Below the pieces are notes generated by a model. That model was not told the origin of the DNA, did not search any database, and saw nothing but the letters and a program-made list of their open reading frames with translations. The translations under genes were made by a program, and so were the position numbers. A DNA stretch of 64,000 nt from Jingyaoa shaoxingensis (lineage in GTDB: Bacteria > Bacillota > Clostridia > Lachnospirales > Lachnospiraceae). The DNA lies in contig NZ_JACRSZ010000013.1 of NCBI RefSeq assembly GCF_014385005.1, positions 1 through 64,000 on the forward strand. The letters run 5' to 3'. The stretch's first letter is position 1. The number at the start of each line of letters is the position of its first letter. Of the stretch, positions 8,777 to 17,602 are shown piece after piece.

Positions 8777-8800
8777 ACATATGAATATCTGTTCATATGT
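8777..8800. promoter_or_regulatory. ArsR/SmtB-type operator
   Basis: ACATATGAA-n6-TTCATATGT is a perfect 9-bp inverted repeat with the ATATGAA...TTCATAT half-sites typical of ArsR/SmtB metal sensors (CadC, CzrA, SmtB). It lies directly downstream of the -10 box on the minus strand, as expected for a metal-relieved repressor of the exporter gene. No ArsR gene is adjacent. Confidence 0.75.
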
Positions 8801-8801
8801 T

Positions 8802-8830
8802 AATATAATACCAATATGGGTATATGTCAA
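8802..8830 (-). promoter_or_regulatory. Promoter of the metal-exporting ATPase
   Basis: Minus strand: TTGACA (8830-8825), 17-nt spacer, TATATT (8807-8802). Confidence 0.8.
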
Positions 8831-8879
8831 GAGGAAGAAAATGATATTTTAAAGAGATTTTTATAGTAAGAACAACTCG

Positions 8880-8908
8880 TTGCTTTTTCAGAAAAAACAG
8901 GGTATGAT
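8880..8908 (+). promoter_or_regulatory. Promoter of the AI-2E family gene operon
   Basis: TTGCTT (8880-8885), 17-nt spacer, TATGAT (8903-8908), about 34 nt before the start codon. Confidence 0.6.
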
Positions 8909-8941
8909 GAGTGGTAATAAACAACAGGAGGAGCATGACAG

Positions 8942-10342
8942 ATGAACTGGGACGAATGGAAGAAAATATGGAAGCAGTCGTTGCAGCTGTTTCTGGCACT
9001 GGCACTTGCCATTGCATTTTACTTTCTGTTACTGCGTTTCTATTCCTTTAAGCGGAATATAGGAACCGTCATTAACATACTGATGCCATTTATATATGGA
9101 GGTGTCATGGCATATTTGCTGAAGACACCATGCAACTTCTTCGATAAGTTCTGGGAAGCATTCCTCCCGGCAAAGTGGAAAAAACACAAAACCGGAATAT
9201 CTGTACTCACTGTGTTGATTCTGGTATTTATCATATTATATACCTTGTTGCGAACCGTTATTCCGCAGGTAGCAACCAGTATTACTGTGCTGGCAGGTAT
9301 GGTTCCTGATCAGGTAAATAAGTTTTTCGACTGGGTTTCGTCCTATCTGAATAGTGAGGGCGTGGTACAGAATTATGTCAGACCGATTGCAGAAGATCTC
9401 AGCACGAAGATGGTTGACTGGGCAAACAGCGACCTGCTTCCGTATTTACAGAACATTGTGGCAAATACTCTGAATTCTCTTGTGGGCATTGTATCCAATC
9501 TGGGTATTGGTTTCATCGTATGTGTCTATGCCCTCTGTGCAAGAAAGAAGTTCGCCCGTCAGGGCAAGGCTGTAGTATATAGTATTCTGAAGCCCAAATA
9601 TGCAGATGTTTTCATGAAGGAACTGCGTTTTGTGGATAAGACTTTCGATGGATTTTTAAGCGGGAAGATCCTGGACAGTGCTATTGTAGGTCTGATCTGT
9701 TACGGTTTTTGTCTGATCATGACTTTTACCAGAGGATTTTCCAATGGAATACTGATCAGTCTGATTATCGGAATAACAAATATTATTCCGTATTTTGGTC
9801 CATTTATCGGAGCAGTGCCTGCCACATTGTTGGTTTTGATGTCAGATCCAATTGGGGCAGTGATCTTTCTGATCTTCATCATTATTCTTCAGCAGTTTGA
9901 CGGCAACGTGCTGGGACCTAAGCTTCTGGCAGGAAGTGTGGGATTGTCCGGCTTCTGGGTACTGTTCTCCATTACAGTTTTCAGTGGATTCTTCGGATTT
10001 GTAGGTGTACTGATTGGGGTACCGGTATTTGCGGTAATCTATGACTTAATTCATAAGCTGGTAAAACGTGGGCTGATCCGGAATAATAAGACAGAGCTTC
10101 TGGACGAAGAAGAGCGAAAGGCAGTAGAAAAGAAATCTGCCCGGCTTTCACCGGGTGAGCATCTGGAACAGAAACTGGATGAGCGGATTCTGCGTAGAGA
10201 ACTGGAAGCCATGGATAAGGCGAAAGAGGAAGAAGAAAAAGCCAGAAATCCACAGGAAAAAACACCGGAAGAAGCGGATAAAAAAAGATTAAAAGATAAG
10301 ATAAAAAGACAGAAAAGAGGCAAGAACGATGGAGCTGTATAA
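8942..10342 (+). CDS. AI-2E family (PerM-like) transporter
   Basis: A 466-aa polytopic inner-membrane protein of the AI-2E_transport family (PF01594). About eight membrane segments are visible: two at residues 13-60 (FLALALAIAFYFLLL, GTVINILMPFIYGGVMAYLL), one near 80-105, and a C-terminal group around 205-375 with the family signature NIIPYFGPFIGAVPA. Members export small molecules or act as ion antiporters; the substrate here is unknown. The last 90 residues are a charged, Lys/Glu-rich cytoplasmic tail. AGGAGG precedes the ATG. It overlaps the next gene by 14 nt, so the three genes to proC are probably one operon. Confidence 0.88.
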   Translation: MNWDEWKKIWKQSLQLFLALALAIAFYFLLLRFYSFKRNIGTVINILMPFIYGGVMAYLLKTPCNFFDKFWEAFLPAKWKKHKTGISVLTVLILVFIILYTLLRTVIPQVATSITVLAGMVPDQVNKFFDWVSSYLNSEGVVQNYVRPIAEDLSTKMVDWANSDLLPYLQNIVANTLNSLVGIVSNLGIGFIVCVYALCARKKFARQGKAVVYSILKPKYADVFMKELRFVDKTFDGFLSGKILDSAIVGLICYGFCLIMTFTRGFSNGILISLIIGITNIIPYFGPFIGAVPATLLVLMSDPIGAVIFLIFIIILQQFDGNVLGPKLLAGSVGLSGFWVLFSITVFSGFFGFVGVLIGVPVFAVIYDLIHKLVKRGLIRNNKTELLDEEERKAVEKKSARLSPGEHLEQKLDERILRRELEAMDKAKEEEEKARNPQEKTPEEADKKRLKDKIKRQKRGKNDGAV

Positions 10343-10871
10343 GGGGAGACCGGAGGATGTAACCGGACGACAGGAACGGGAGATCAGAGTTTATGATTTC
10401 CTGGACAAACTGGGAATCGAATATGAGAGAACAGATCATGAGCATGCAGATACTATGGAGGCATGCAACGAGATCGATGCAGTGTTGAATGTACTGATCT
10501 GTAAGAATCTGTTCCTGTGTAATCGTCAGAAAACAGAATTCTATCTGCTGATGATGCCGGGGGATAAATCATTTAAGACCAAGGAGCTTCCACCTCAGAT
10601 CGGAAGTGCCAGACTGTCATTTGCACCGGAAGAATATATGGTGGAATATCTGGATATTCATCCGGGAGCGGTCAGTGTCATGGGACTGATGAATGACCCG
10701 GACAACCATGTGCGCCTTTTGGTAGATGAAGATGTGTTAAAGGGGGAATACATTGGATGTCATCCATGCGTGAATACCTCCAGTCTGAAGATTAAGACAA
10801 AAGATATCACAGACACATTCCTGAAAGCGGTGCATCATGATATGACGATAGTGAAACTGACGGGAGAGTAA
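10329..10871 (+). CDS. YbaK/ProX-type aminoacyl-tRNA deacylase
   Basis: The 180-aa protein fits the ProX/PrdX branch of the YbaK/EbsC superfamily (PF04073), free-standing editing domains that hydrolyse mischarged tRNA (typically Ala-tRNAPro) in the cytoplasm. Seen are NVLICKNLFLCNRQKTEFYLL with the conserved K near residue 60, a KELPPQIGSARLSFA segment, and the GAVSVMGLMND region followed by GCHPCVNTSSLKI. It overlaps the transporter gene and is 45 nt before proC, so its link with proline synthesis in this operon fits a proline-tRNA editing role (inference). Confidence 0.85.
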   Translation: MELYKGRPEDVTGRQEREIRVYDFLDKLGIEYERTDHEHADTMEACNEIDAVLNVLICKNLFLCNRQKTEFYLLMMPGDKSFKTKELPPQIGSARLSFAPEEYMVEYLDIHPGAVSVMGLMNDPDNHVRLLVDEDVLKGEYIGCHPCVNTSSLKIKTKDITDTFLKAVHHDMTIVKLTGE

Positions 10872-10916
10872 AGGGAACAGATGACAGTGGAGTGAATCAG
10901 AAAGGGGACAGACAAT

Positions 10917-11711
10917 ATGAAGATTGGATTTATTGGATGTGGAAATATGGCAACTGCTATGATCAGAGGAATTCTGGACAGTAAGAAGGTGACAGCAGGG
11001 GAAATGATTGCTTCTGCGAAGTCCGATGCGACCAGAGAAAAGATCAGTCGGGAACTGGGAATCTGCGTGGCGGGGACAAACTCAGAAGTAGTGGATTTTG
11101 CAGATGTGATATTCCTGGCAGTGAAGCCACAGTATTACGAAGAAGTAATTGCAGAGATCAGAGAAGAGATCCGGCAGGATCAGATTATAGTGACGATTGC
11201 ACCGGGCAAGACCCTTCACTGGTTGGCAGAGCGGCTGGGAGAGGACAAAAAGATCATCCGCACCATGCCGAATACACCTGCCATGGTCAAAGAAGGCATG
11301 ATGGGAATGTGTAAAAATGAACTGGTCACAGAGGAAGAGATGCAGCAGGTAAAAGAGATCTGCGAAAGCTTTGGAAAGGCAGAAGTGGTACCGGAATCTC
11401 TGATTGATGTGGTGGTAGGAGTATCCGGCAGTTCACCGGCATATGTATTTATGTTCATTGAAGCCATGGCAGATGCTGCTGTAGCAGACGGTATGCCAAG
11501 AGCACAGGCATATAAATTTGCAGCACAGGCAGTTCTGGGAAGTGCGAAGATGGTACTGGAGACCGGTATGCATCCGGGAGCCTTAAAGGATATGGTCTGC
11601 TCACCGGGAGGAACGACCATCGAAGCAGTTCGTGTGCTGGAAGAAAAAGGCATGCGAAGCGCCGTGATCGAGGCATCCAAAGCCTGTGTGAAAAAAGGAA
11701 GAGAGATGTAA
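10917..11711 (+). CDS. proC: Pyrroline-5-carboxylate reductase
   Basis: A 264-aa cytoplasmic enzyme that reduces pyrroline-5-carboxylate to L-proline with NAD(P)H. The Rossmann loop is GFIGCGNMATAMIRG (residues 4-18). The conserved RTMPNTPAMVKEGM lies near 117-130, and the dimerisation/active-site signature GSSPAYVFMFIEAMADA and SPGGTTIEA lie in the C-terminal half. Length is normal for ProC. Last gene of the AI-2E-proX-proC operon, followed by a hairpin. Confidence 0.95.
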   Translation: MKIGFIGCGNMATAMIRGILDSKKVTAGEMIASAKSDATREKISRELGICVAGTNSEVVDFADVIFLAVKPQYYEEVIAEIREEIRQDQIIVTIAPGKTLHWLAERLGEDKKIIRTMPNTPAMVKEGMMGMCKNELVTEEEMQQVKEICESFGKAEVVPESLIDVVVGVSGSSPAYVFMFIEAMADAAVADGMPRAQAYKFAAQAVLGSAKMVLETGMHPGALKDMVCSPGGTTIEAVRVLEEKGMRSAVIEASKACVKKGREM

Positions 11712-11744
11712 CTCTGATGAAAAACAATTATGATAACATAGAAA

Positions 11745-11777
11745 AGGGCAGCCACAATTTATGTGCTGCCCTAAAAT
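11745..11777. terminator. Hairpin between convergent proC and PAP2 genes
   Basis: AGGGCAGC and GCTGCCCT pair around a 12-nt loop. On the minus strand the stem is followed by TTTTC, making it a plausible terminator for the PAP2 gene, and it can also serve proC. Confidence 0.65.
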
Positions 11778-11778
11778 A

Positions 11779-12498
11779 TTATCGTTTTTCATTGATTTGT
11801 GTCTGACGTTGAGTATGGTTCGGCATCCGGTTGCAAACCCGACGGCTGTGTATGTAGGTCAGAAACTGTGGTTGACGGTATAACAGATACCAGGTAATCA
11901 GGTTGAGTCCCATGGCTCCCACTACATCGATCACAGTGTGCTGCTTAATAAACATGGTGGAGAGTACAATGGATATAGCAATGATACCGGAGATCCTCTG
12001 CGCCCATGGATATTTCTTCAATATAACAGAATGTCTCACTGCTGTATGCATGGCAATGGTATTAAACACATGAATACTTGGAAATACATTCGTGGAAGTA
12101 TCCGAGGAATAGATCATAATCACCAGTCTGGTAAACACGTTATCCCTTGGAAAAACAGCAGGCCGTAAGGTGTGTCCGTTCGGCCATACCAGAGAGATCA
12201 GAAGGAACAGTGCCATGCCAATCATCAAGTTCACAGATAACTGGTAATACTGATCCCGGTCTTTCTCCACCAGTCCGAAAAACAGTACTCCGAAAGTGAT
12301 GTAGAAGAACCATATGATATAAGGAATGATAAATACCTCACAGAAAGGGATCAGATGATCGAATCTGGAAGCCAGCAGATGCATGTGGTAAATCGGACGA
12401 TTCTCCACGTAGCCAAATACCGTTAAATAAAAAATCAAAAATATGGCAAGTGGGAACAGATGCTTATATTTTTGACAAAAACTCTTAATATACGTCAT
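11779..12498 (-). CDS. PAP2-family membrane phosphatase
   Basis: A 239-aa protein with about six membrane segments and the C-terminal half of the PAP2 signature: VFPSIHVFNT (near residues 138-147, with the catalytic His) and KQHTVIDVVGA (about 185-195). It probably dephosphorylates a lipid-linked phosphate such as undecaprenyl-PP, phosphatidic acid or an inositol lipid at the outer face. The first signature (KxxxxxxRP) is not clear beyond GHTLRPAVFPRD. Transcribed alone toward proC. Confidence 0.82.
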   Translation of the reverse strand: MTYIKSFCQKYKHLFPLAIFLIFYLTVFGYVENRPIYHMHLLASRFDHLIPFCEVFIIPYIIWFFYITFGVLFFGLVEKDRDQYYQLSVNLMIGMALFLLISLVWPNGHTLRPAVFPRDNVFTRLVIMIYSSDTSTNVFPSIHVFNTIAMHTAVRHSVILKKYPWAQRISGIIAISIVLSTMFIKQHTVIDVVGAMGLNLITWYLLYRQPQFLTYIHSRRVCNRMPNHTQRQTQINEKR

Positions 12499-12557
12499 AG
12501 ATACACCTCTAAAATAAATTATATAATTTACGGGATATCGAGTATGTTTATAGCATG

Positions 12558-12593
12558 AAAATCCTCTGCTGACAATACCCGCAGAGGATTTTT
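12558..12593 (-). terminator. Terminator of the purA-pyrBI-thrE operon
   Basis: AAATCCTCTGC pairs with GCAGAGGATTT, with T-tracts on both strands; it lies about 145 nt past the last stop codon of the minus-strand operon. Confidence 0.75.
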
Positions 12594-12737
12594 AAGAAAA
12601 TTTTCATCAAAAATTCATCACACTTCAAAAATGACGTGCCATCACACTTTTTGTAAGGTGCGGATCAGATGAGAACACGTTCCCTCGGCTATCCAGGCAA
12701 ATATAATGTGGAATTGCGTTTGTAATACACCTGATGA

Positions 12738-14102
12738 TCAGGTGCAGTACCGGAATGTACGGTCGGTAAGGATACGTGCAAAGATCAGTCCCAGGGGGAG
12801 TGCCATGATAATCATGGCTGCAGCAGCGAACCAAGAGACCGCATCTGCCAGGGACATAATGCCAAAGTTATAGATCGCACGGTACAGGTAAAGTCCCGGT
12901 ACCATAATCACAATAGATGGCACCGTAAGGGAGATCCTTGGATAACCATTATACTGTTTGATTGCAGAGGCCAGAAGACCAGCGGTCAGTGCACCGATAA
13001 ATGCAGCAGCGGCAGGGGGGAGTCCTGCAAGGTCAACCAGCTCAAGACGGAGCGTGTTAGCAAGTGCACCGATCAGCGCGGCTGTGGTAGTCATAGGTAC
13101 CGGGCTGTTAAACATAATGGAGAATCCGAAGACACCGCAGAAGCTTGCAAGTAGCCGGAAAACCAGCATGCTTCCTGTGTCAAGATGGATGGAGAGAAAA
13201 TCCACCGGCTGCAGCTTTAGAATCAGTGCCATGATCCAGGCGAACATTGTTGCAACCAGAACAATAATGACGGAGTAAGTGAGCCGTTCCAGTCCGGATC
13301 GCAGATCCAGTTTTGCCAGATCGATGCCGCTGGTGATAAATGGAAAGCCTGGAATAATAAACAGCATGGAACAGATATAACCTGCTTCATGAAGTACAGA
13401 AATATGAAAAATCAGTTCTGCGGCTTTCAGCAAGCAGGCATAGATCAGGCATGCGGTGGATACGGACAATGCAACATTCAGGAAAAGCGTAAAATGATGC
13501 TTGATCAGTTTTGTACGCAATGCATTTCCGATTCCGGCTGCAAAAAATGCAAATATCATTTCAGAGATTCCGCCACCCAGGAGAAAGGTGAAGCCACAGC
13601 AGGCAAGTGCCGCAGCAAGACCCAGGGTGGAAGGAGAATACAGGGTATGAATTTCTTCAATCTGATCCAGGCACTGATGAATCTCCTCGCCGGTCATGTG
13701 AGCTTCCTTATCCGGAAAACTGTCTACAAACTGTTCCATTCGGTACAGTTTTGATGTATTAACACCGGTATTGGGAATGCTTAAGGACTGGGAAACGCAG
13801 TCATGACCGTCAAAACAGTTAAATTCAATTGACATCAGACCGATGTCAACGGTACATGTTACACCTAACTCCCGTGATAATTTATTCATAGAGGAACGGA
13901 CACGCCAGGCACCGGTGCCACAGGAAAGCATGATCAGTCCTACGCGTCCTATGACAGAAGCCTTTTCAATCAATCCGGCTTTGCAGATCAGAACATCACT
14001 GTCATTATTGGTATAATCGTGCCATGGAATTTCCATATGATTTTTTTCCATAATATCCACAAAAGAGGAGGAAGCCGTTATGGAAGGAGTCTTAGTATTC
14101 AT
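12738..14102 (-). CDS. ThrE-like threonine/serine exporter, fused form
   Basis: A membrane protein of about 454 aa combining the ThrE (PF06738) N-terminal cytoplasmic part and first five helices with the ThrE_2 (PF12821) second set. The family motif GTGAWRVRSSMNKLSRELG is near residues 60-80, and two helix clusters run from about 155 to 290 and 300 to 450 (GLAAALACCGFTFLLGG, LVFRLLASFCGVFGFS). Likely exports small amino acids. ATG 14102 overlaps the end of the upstream gene by 11 nt and gives normal family length; an in-frame start 84 nt further upstream was rejected. Last gene of the aspartate-using operon. Confidence 0.82.
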   Translation of the reverse strand: MNTKTPSITASSSFVDIMEKNHMEIPWHDYTNNDSDVLICKAGLIEKASVIGRVGLIMLSCGTGAWRVRSSMNKLSRELGVTCTVDIGLMSIEFNCFDGHDCVSQSLSIPNTGVNTSKLYRMEQFVDSFPDKEAHMTGEEIHQCLDQIEEIHTLYSPSTLGLAAALACCGFTFLLGGGISEMIFAFFAAGIGNALRTKLIKHHFTLFLNVALSVSTACLIYACLLKAAELIFHISVLHEAGYICSMLFIIPGFPFITSGIDLAKLDLRSGLERLTYSVIIVLVATMFAWIMALILKLQPVDFLSIHLDTGSMLVFRLLASFCGVFGFSIMFNSPVPMTTTAALIGALANTLRLELVDLAGLPPAAAAFIGALTAGLLASAIKQYNGYPRISLTVPSIVIMVPGLYLYRAIYNFGIMSLADAVSWFAAAAMIIMALPLGLIFARILTDRTFRYCT

Positions 14103-14844
14103 GAATAATCGCCTCTGCTTTTGCAATATGTTTTTCCAGTTCCCGTAAAAACACAGAATTCGGGAGAAAGATGCCAACTTCATCAAACCGCTGCCGGTTT
14201 TCTGCGAGGGAATCCTGTCCGTAGAAAACGAAAGACATAGGCAGTTCGTTTTCCAACTGGATCATCAGATTCCATAAAGCAGCATAGACTTCTGCCTCGG
14301 TTTCTTTTTTCTTCACAGAATCCGGAAGCTCACGAATCATAAGAATACCAGTGTGTTTTTCCAGGACACGGTGAATCACATGCATATTTTTCTCATCATA
14401 AGAATGGCTGTATCGATGTGCCTGTGCAAGAAACATATTTTTCGGATACCCCTGAATCTTGTATGCTTCAAGAAAACGATGGTAATCCCGTTCGTGTTCA
14501 GACAGCGGGAATGCCGGGAGAAGGGCTCCGGAGCTGTCTGTCATGATCACCGGATTCTGAATATTGTCAGCATCAAAACAGTAAGGAATCAGGAATGCGT
14601 TCCGTAGAAGATCAAACGTAGTATTCTGACAGATGATCATCAGAAAAGCGGACAGATCCTGATTGGTGTATGCCTGAAACAGTGCCTCTGCAAAATCCCG
14701 GGAAGGAACCTCTCCGATTTCTTCGTTGTTGTTCAGGTATTCACAGAATGTATCTTGCAGACGTTCGCAGGCAGAAGGGTTTTTAAGAATTTCACGGAAC
14801 AGTGTCTGTGTATGTTCTTCCCTTGGAAAAATAGTAGTTTTCAT
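14092..14844 (-). CDS. Protein of unknown function in the purA-pyrBI operon
   Basis: The 250-aa protein is acidic, apparently soluble, with no signal peptide or membrane segment and no motif I recognise. It is Leu/Glu-rich and probably alpha-helical, with a central PVIMTDSSGALLPAFPL strand-like part and a C-terminal coiled-looking end. It sits between pyrI (17 nt gap) and the ThrE-like gene (11 nt overlap), so it is translated with an operon that consumes aspartate and exports amino acids. No function can be assigned. Confidence 0.75.
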   Translation of the reverse strand: MKTTIFPREEHTQTLFREILKNPSACERLQDTFCEYLNNNEEIGEVPSRDFAEALFQAYTNQDLSAFLMIICQNTTFDLLRNAFLIPYCFDADNIQNPVIMTDSSGALLPAFPLSEHERDYHRFLEAYKIQGYPKNMFLAQAHRYSHSYDEKNMHVIHRVLEKHTGILMIRELPDSVKKKETEAEVYAALWNLMIQLENELPMSFVFYGQDSLAENRQRFDEVGIFLPNSVFLRELEKHIAKAEAIIHEY

Positions 14845-14861
14845 TTCTGAATCAGCCTCCC

Positions 14862-15284
14862 TTAATGAACAGAAATCTTCTGATTACAGTAAATACAACG
14901 GTAGATACCGGACGGTGACATTTTGAAAATATGGTCACATCCGATCTCGATACTGGTGATACACCGTGGATTTTTGCACTGAATAACATTTTTCAGATAT
15001 TCAGGCGGAACCGGGTGATATTTTTTTACCACTTCGCCGTCACGGATCACAATCAGTGTAATCTTATCATCCAGATATCCCAGAATGTCCAGACGTTCCG
15101 GTAGGGTCTCACCTTCGATCTTGATCAGGTCTTTGTGACCGTACTTCTGGCTGCGGACAGACTGCAGCAAAGCCACAGATTGTTTCTGGTCTTCCAGATG
15201 CAGCAACTGATAAATGTTCATGCCCTGCCCATTGGTGATATGGTCAATAACAACGCCGTTCTGAATAGATTCTATTTTTAACAT
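14862..15284 (-). CDS. pyrI: Aspartate carbamoyltransferase regulatory chain
   Basis: The 140-aa regulatory subunit that binds nucleotide effectors and zinc, and tethers catalytic trimers in the ATCase holoenzyme. The N-terminal allosteric domain includes GVVIDHITNGQGMNIYQLL. The C-terminal zinc domain shows four cysteines, CKNPRC and YRCIYC (residues ~103-134). Its start overlaps the pyrB stop by 7 nt, which suggests translational coupling and balanced subunits. Allosteric control by CTP/ATP is known for the family; it is not shown here. Confidence 0.95.
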   Translation of the reverse strand: MLKIESIQNGVVIDHITNGQGMNIYQLLHLEDQKQSVALLQSVRSQKYGHKDLIKIEGETLPERLDILGYLDDKITLIVIRDGEVVKKYHPVPPEYLKNVIQCKNPRCITSIEIGCDHIFKMSPSGIYRCIYCNQKISVH

Positions 15285-16225
15285 GGCAATACCTTCTTTC
15301 CGGTCAGTGGATCTTCCAGACCTAAAAGAGACGCAATCAGTGCCATGCGGATATAGACACCATTCTGAACCTGCTGGAAATATGCAGCTCTGCTGTCTGT
15401 ATCCACATCCGGTGTGATCTCATCTACTCTTGGCAGTGGATGAAGAACCGGCATGTCAGGACTGGCTGCCTGGAGCATCTTTTTTGTCAGAATGTAAGTT
15501 CCTTTTAGGCGGATATAATCTTCTTCATTAAAAAAACGTTCTTTCTGAACTCTGGTCATATACAGCACATCCAGTTTTGGAAGAGTTTTTTCCAGACTTG
15601 TGACTTCCGCATAAGAAATGCCAGATGGCTTCAGTGTATCGTCAATCAGATAATCGGGAACGCGTAGCTCTTCCGGTGAGATAAAGTAAAACTGATTGCC
15701 CGGATAGCGTACCAGACTGTTCACAAGAGAGTGTACGGTACGACCGAACTTCAGATCACCGCAGAATCCTACCGTCAGATGATCCAGACGTCCTTTTCGC
15801 TGGCGGATCGTCAGCAGGTCAATCAGTGTTTGAGATGGATGAATGTGTCCACCGTCTCCGGCATTGATGACAGGAACTGTGGAATACATGGATGCACGTA
15901 AGGGTGCTCCTTCCTTTGGATGGCGCATGGCAATAATATCTGCATAACAGCTGATGACACGGACAGTATCTACCACAGTTTCGCCCTTGGTGGCGCTGGA
16001 CTGCTCTGCATCGGCAAATCCCAGAGTCTGACCGCCCAGGCTCAGCATGGCAGATTCAAAGGACAGCCGGGTGCGAGTACTTGGTTCATAAAAAAGAGTC
16101 GCCAGTTTTTTGCCGTCGGCGATATGTGCATAAGCAGAACGGTTGGTGACGATCCGATCGGCAAAATCCAGGATGTTATTGGTTTCTTCCGGTGTAAAAT
16201 CCAGAGGATCTATCAGATGTCTCAT
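15278..16225 (-). CDS. pyrB: Aspartate carbamoyltransferase catalytic chain
   Basis: A 315-aa enzyme catalysing carbamoyl phosphate + L-aspartate to carbamoyl-aspartate, the first committed step of UMP synthesis. The carbamoyl-phosphate site FYEPSTRTRLSFESA lies near residue 49, the aspartate loop includes RHPKEGAPL, and HPLPRVDEI is near residue 262. ATG 16225 overlaps the purA stop as ATGA and has AGGAG 7 nt upstream; the ATG two codons earlier has poor spacing. It pairs with pyrI downstream. The rest of the pyr pathway is not in the window. Confidence 0.96.
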   Translation of the reverse strand: MRHLIDPLDFTPEETNNILDFADRIVTNRSAYAHIADGKKLATLFYEPSTRTRLSFESAMLSLGGQTLGFADAEQSSATKGETVVDTVRVISCYADIIAMRHPKEGAPLRASMYSTVPVINAGDGGHIHPSQTLIDLLTIRQRKGRLDHLTVGFCGDLKFGRTVHSLVNSLVRYPGNQFYFISPEELRVPDYLIDDTLKPSGISYAEVTSLEKTLPKLDVLYMTRVQKERFFNEEDYIRLKGTYILTKKMLQAASPDMPVLHPLPRVDEITPDVDTDSRAAYFQQVQNGVYIRMALIASLLGLEDPLTGKKVLPC

Positions 16226-17523
16226 AACCATGCTCCTCTCAGCAGATATTCATCTCGTTTGGCTCCCACGGAGATGAACTGAATGTCCGCATGCAGCAGA
16301 TGCTCCAGTGTTTCGACATATTTCCGTGCATAATATGGAAGATCTTCATACTTACGAATAGTAGAAATGTCTTTCTGCCATCCCGGAACCGTCTGAATGA
16401 CCGGTGTGACGTCATCCAGATTTTCAAAAGGATCAAAGGCATCCATCTGTTTGTTTTCATAACGGTATCCGGTGATAATCGGTATTTCGGACATGTTACT
16501 GAGCACATCCAGTTTGGTCAGGGCAATCTTGTCTGCATTCTGACATTTCAGGCCATAGAGACTGGCAACAGCATCAAAAGGTCCCACACGACGTGGACGT
16601 CCGGTAGCAGCACCATACTCACCGCCTTCGCTTCTCAGCTTCTCCATCCAGGACTCTGGCATGGCTTTTTCAGCAGCAAAAGGACCGGCACCTACACAGG
16701 TGGAGTAAGCTTTTAATACACCCACTACATGATCCAGGTGGTGTCCGGGAACACCGGCGCCGATTGGACCATAGGCAGAAATGGTAGAGGAACTGGAAGT
16801 ATACGGGAAAATACCGTAGTCAATGTCACGCATGGCACCCAGCTGGGCTTCCAGCACTACCCTTTTGCCAACAGACAGAGATGCAGACAGATAACTTCCG
16901 GTATCACAGATATAAGGTGCAAAAAGTTCAGACTGCTTCCGACACCAAAGCAGAAGTGCCGGGAAGGACATCGGTTCCTGATGATAGCATCCTGCCAGTT
17001 CCATATTTTTGGCATCCAGCATCACCTTCAGACGGGACTGAACGGATTCTTCTTCCAGATGGAGCAGATCACCCAGACGCAGAGTTTTCTTACGATATTT
17101 ATCACTGTATGCATAGGCGATACCGCGTCTGGTGGAACCAAAGGCGGAACCGCTCCTGGCGAGACGATCCTCTTCCAGGATGTCCTGAATCCGGTGCCAT
17201 GGCATAGAGATGGTAGCACGGGTAGAGAGCTTCAGATTTTCCGGTCCTACGGATATACCCTTTTCCCGGATCTGAGTTATCTCACCGGACAGATGTTCCA
17301 GATCCACTACCATGCCATCTCCCAGAACACAGACTACATTTTTATGTAAAATACCGGAAGGCAGAAGGTTAAGAATGAATTTTCCCTGATTGGTGACAAC
17401 GGTATGACCGGCATTGTTTCCACCCTGATAACGAACAACTACGTCCGCTTTTTCAGCAAGCAGATCAATAACACGTCCCTTGCCTTCATCACCCCAGTTG
17501 ATACCAGTTACAGCAGTTAACAT
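16222..17523 (-). CDS. purA: Adenylosuccinate synthetase, divergent type
   Basis: A 433-aa cytoplasmic enzyme joining IMP and L-aspartate with GTP to give adenylosuccinate. NWGDEGKGR (D12) and NNAGHT (H40) correspond to the catalytic Asp and His of PurA. Several usually invariant blocks differ: STRRGIAYAYSDK replaces the KKGIGPAYxDK-type motif, and EAQLGAMRDIDYGIFPYT replaces EGAQG-LDIDHGTYPFVT. The P-loop and TKLDVL guanine-recognition part are kept. It leads the operon purA-pyrB-pyrI, whose first two enzymes both use aspartate. It may be a second, specialised PurA; whether a canonical purA exists elsewhere cannot be seen here. Confidence 0.88.
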   Translation of the reverse strand: MLTAVTGINWGDEGKGRVIDLLAEKADVVVRYQGGNNAGHTVVTNQGKFILNLLPSGILHKNVVCVLGDGMVVDLEHLSGEITQIREKGISVGPENLKLSTRATISMPWHRIQDILEEDRLARSGSAFGSTRRGIAYAYSDKYRKKTLRLGDLLHLEEESVQSRLKVMLDAKNMELAGCYHQEPMSFPALLLWCRKQSELFAPYICDTGSYLSASLSVGKRVVLEAQLGAMRDIDYGIFPYTSSSSTISAYGPIGAGVPGHHLDHVVGVLKAYSTCVGAGPFAAEKAMPESWMEKLRSEGGEYGAATGRPRRVGPFDAVASLYGLKCQNADKIALTKLDVLSNMSEIPIITGYRYENKQMDAFDPFENLDDVTPVIQTVPGWQKDISTIRKYEDLPYYARKYVETLEHLLHADIQFISVGAKRDEYLLRGAWL

Positions 17524-17573
17524 GTTTTTTCGCTCCTTTGTAAAAGATTGTGTTTCTTTTTTTAACGAGAGCT

Positions 17574-17602
17574 ATTATACTATGGAACATAGAAATATGT
17601 AA
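17574..17602 (-). promoter_or_regulatory. Promoter of the purA-pyrBI operon with LysR-type box
   Basis: Minus strand -10 TATAAT (17579-17574), 17-nt spacer and a weak -35 TTACAT (17602-17597). A near-perfect dyad ACATA-GAAA-TATGT at 17587-17600 has the T-N11-A form and lies between and over these elements, as expected for an activator-dependent LysR target. Confidence 0.55.

Noticed and set aside
8037..8803. Long plus-strand ORFs opposite the His-rich part of the metal ATPase
   Set aside because: They arise from the repeat composition (CAT/ATG-rich); products are low-complexity Met/Val or His/Arg repeats with no ribosome site or homology.
15278..17523. PurZ-type (phage diaminopurine) synthetase
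   Set aside because: The Asp of WGDEGKG is kept, whereas PurZ proteins change this residue; the bacterial operon with pyrBI also argues against a phage gene.
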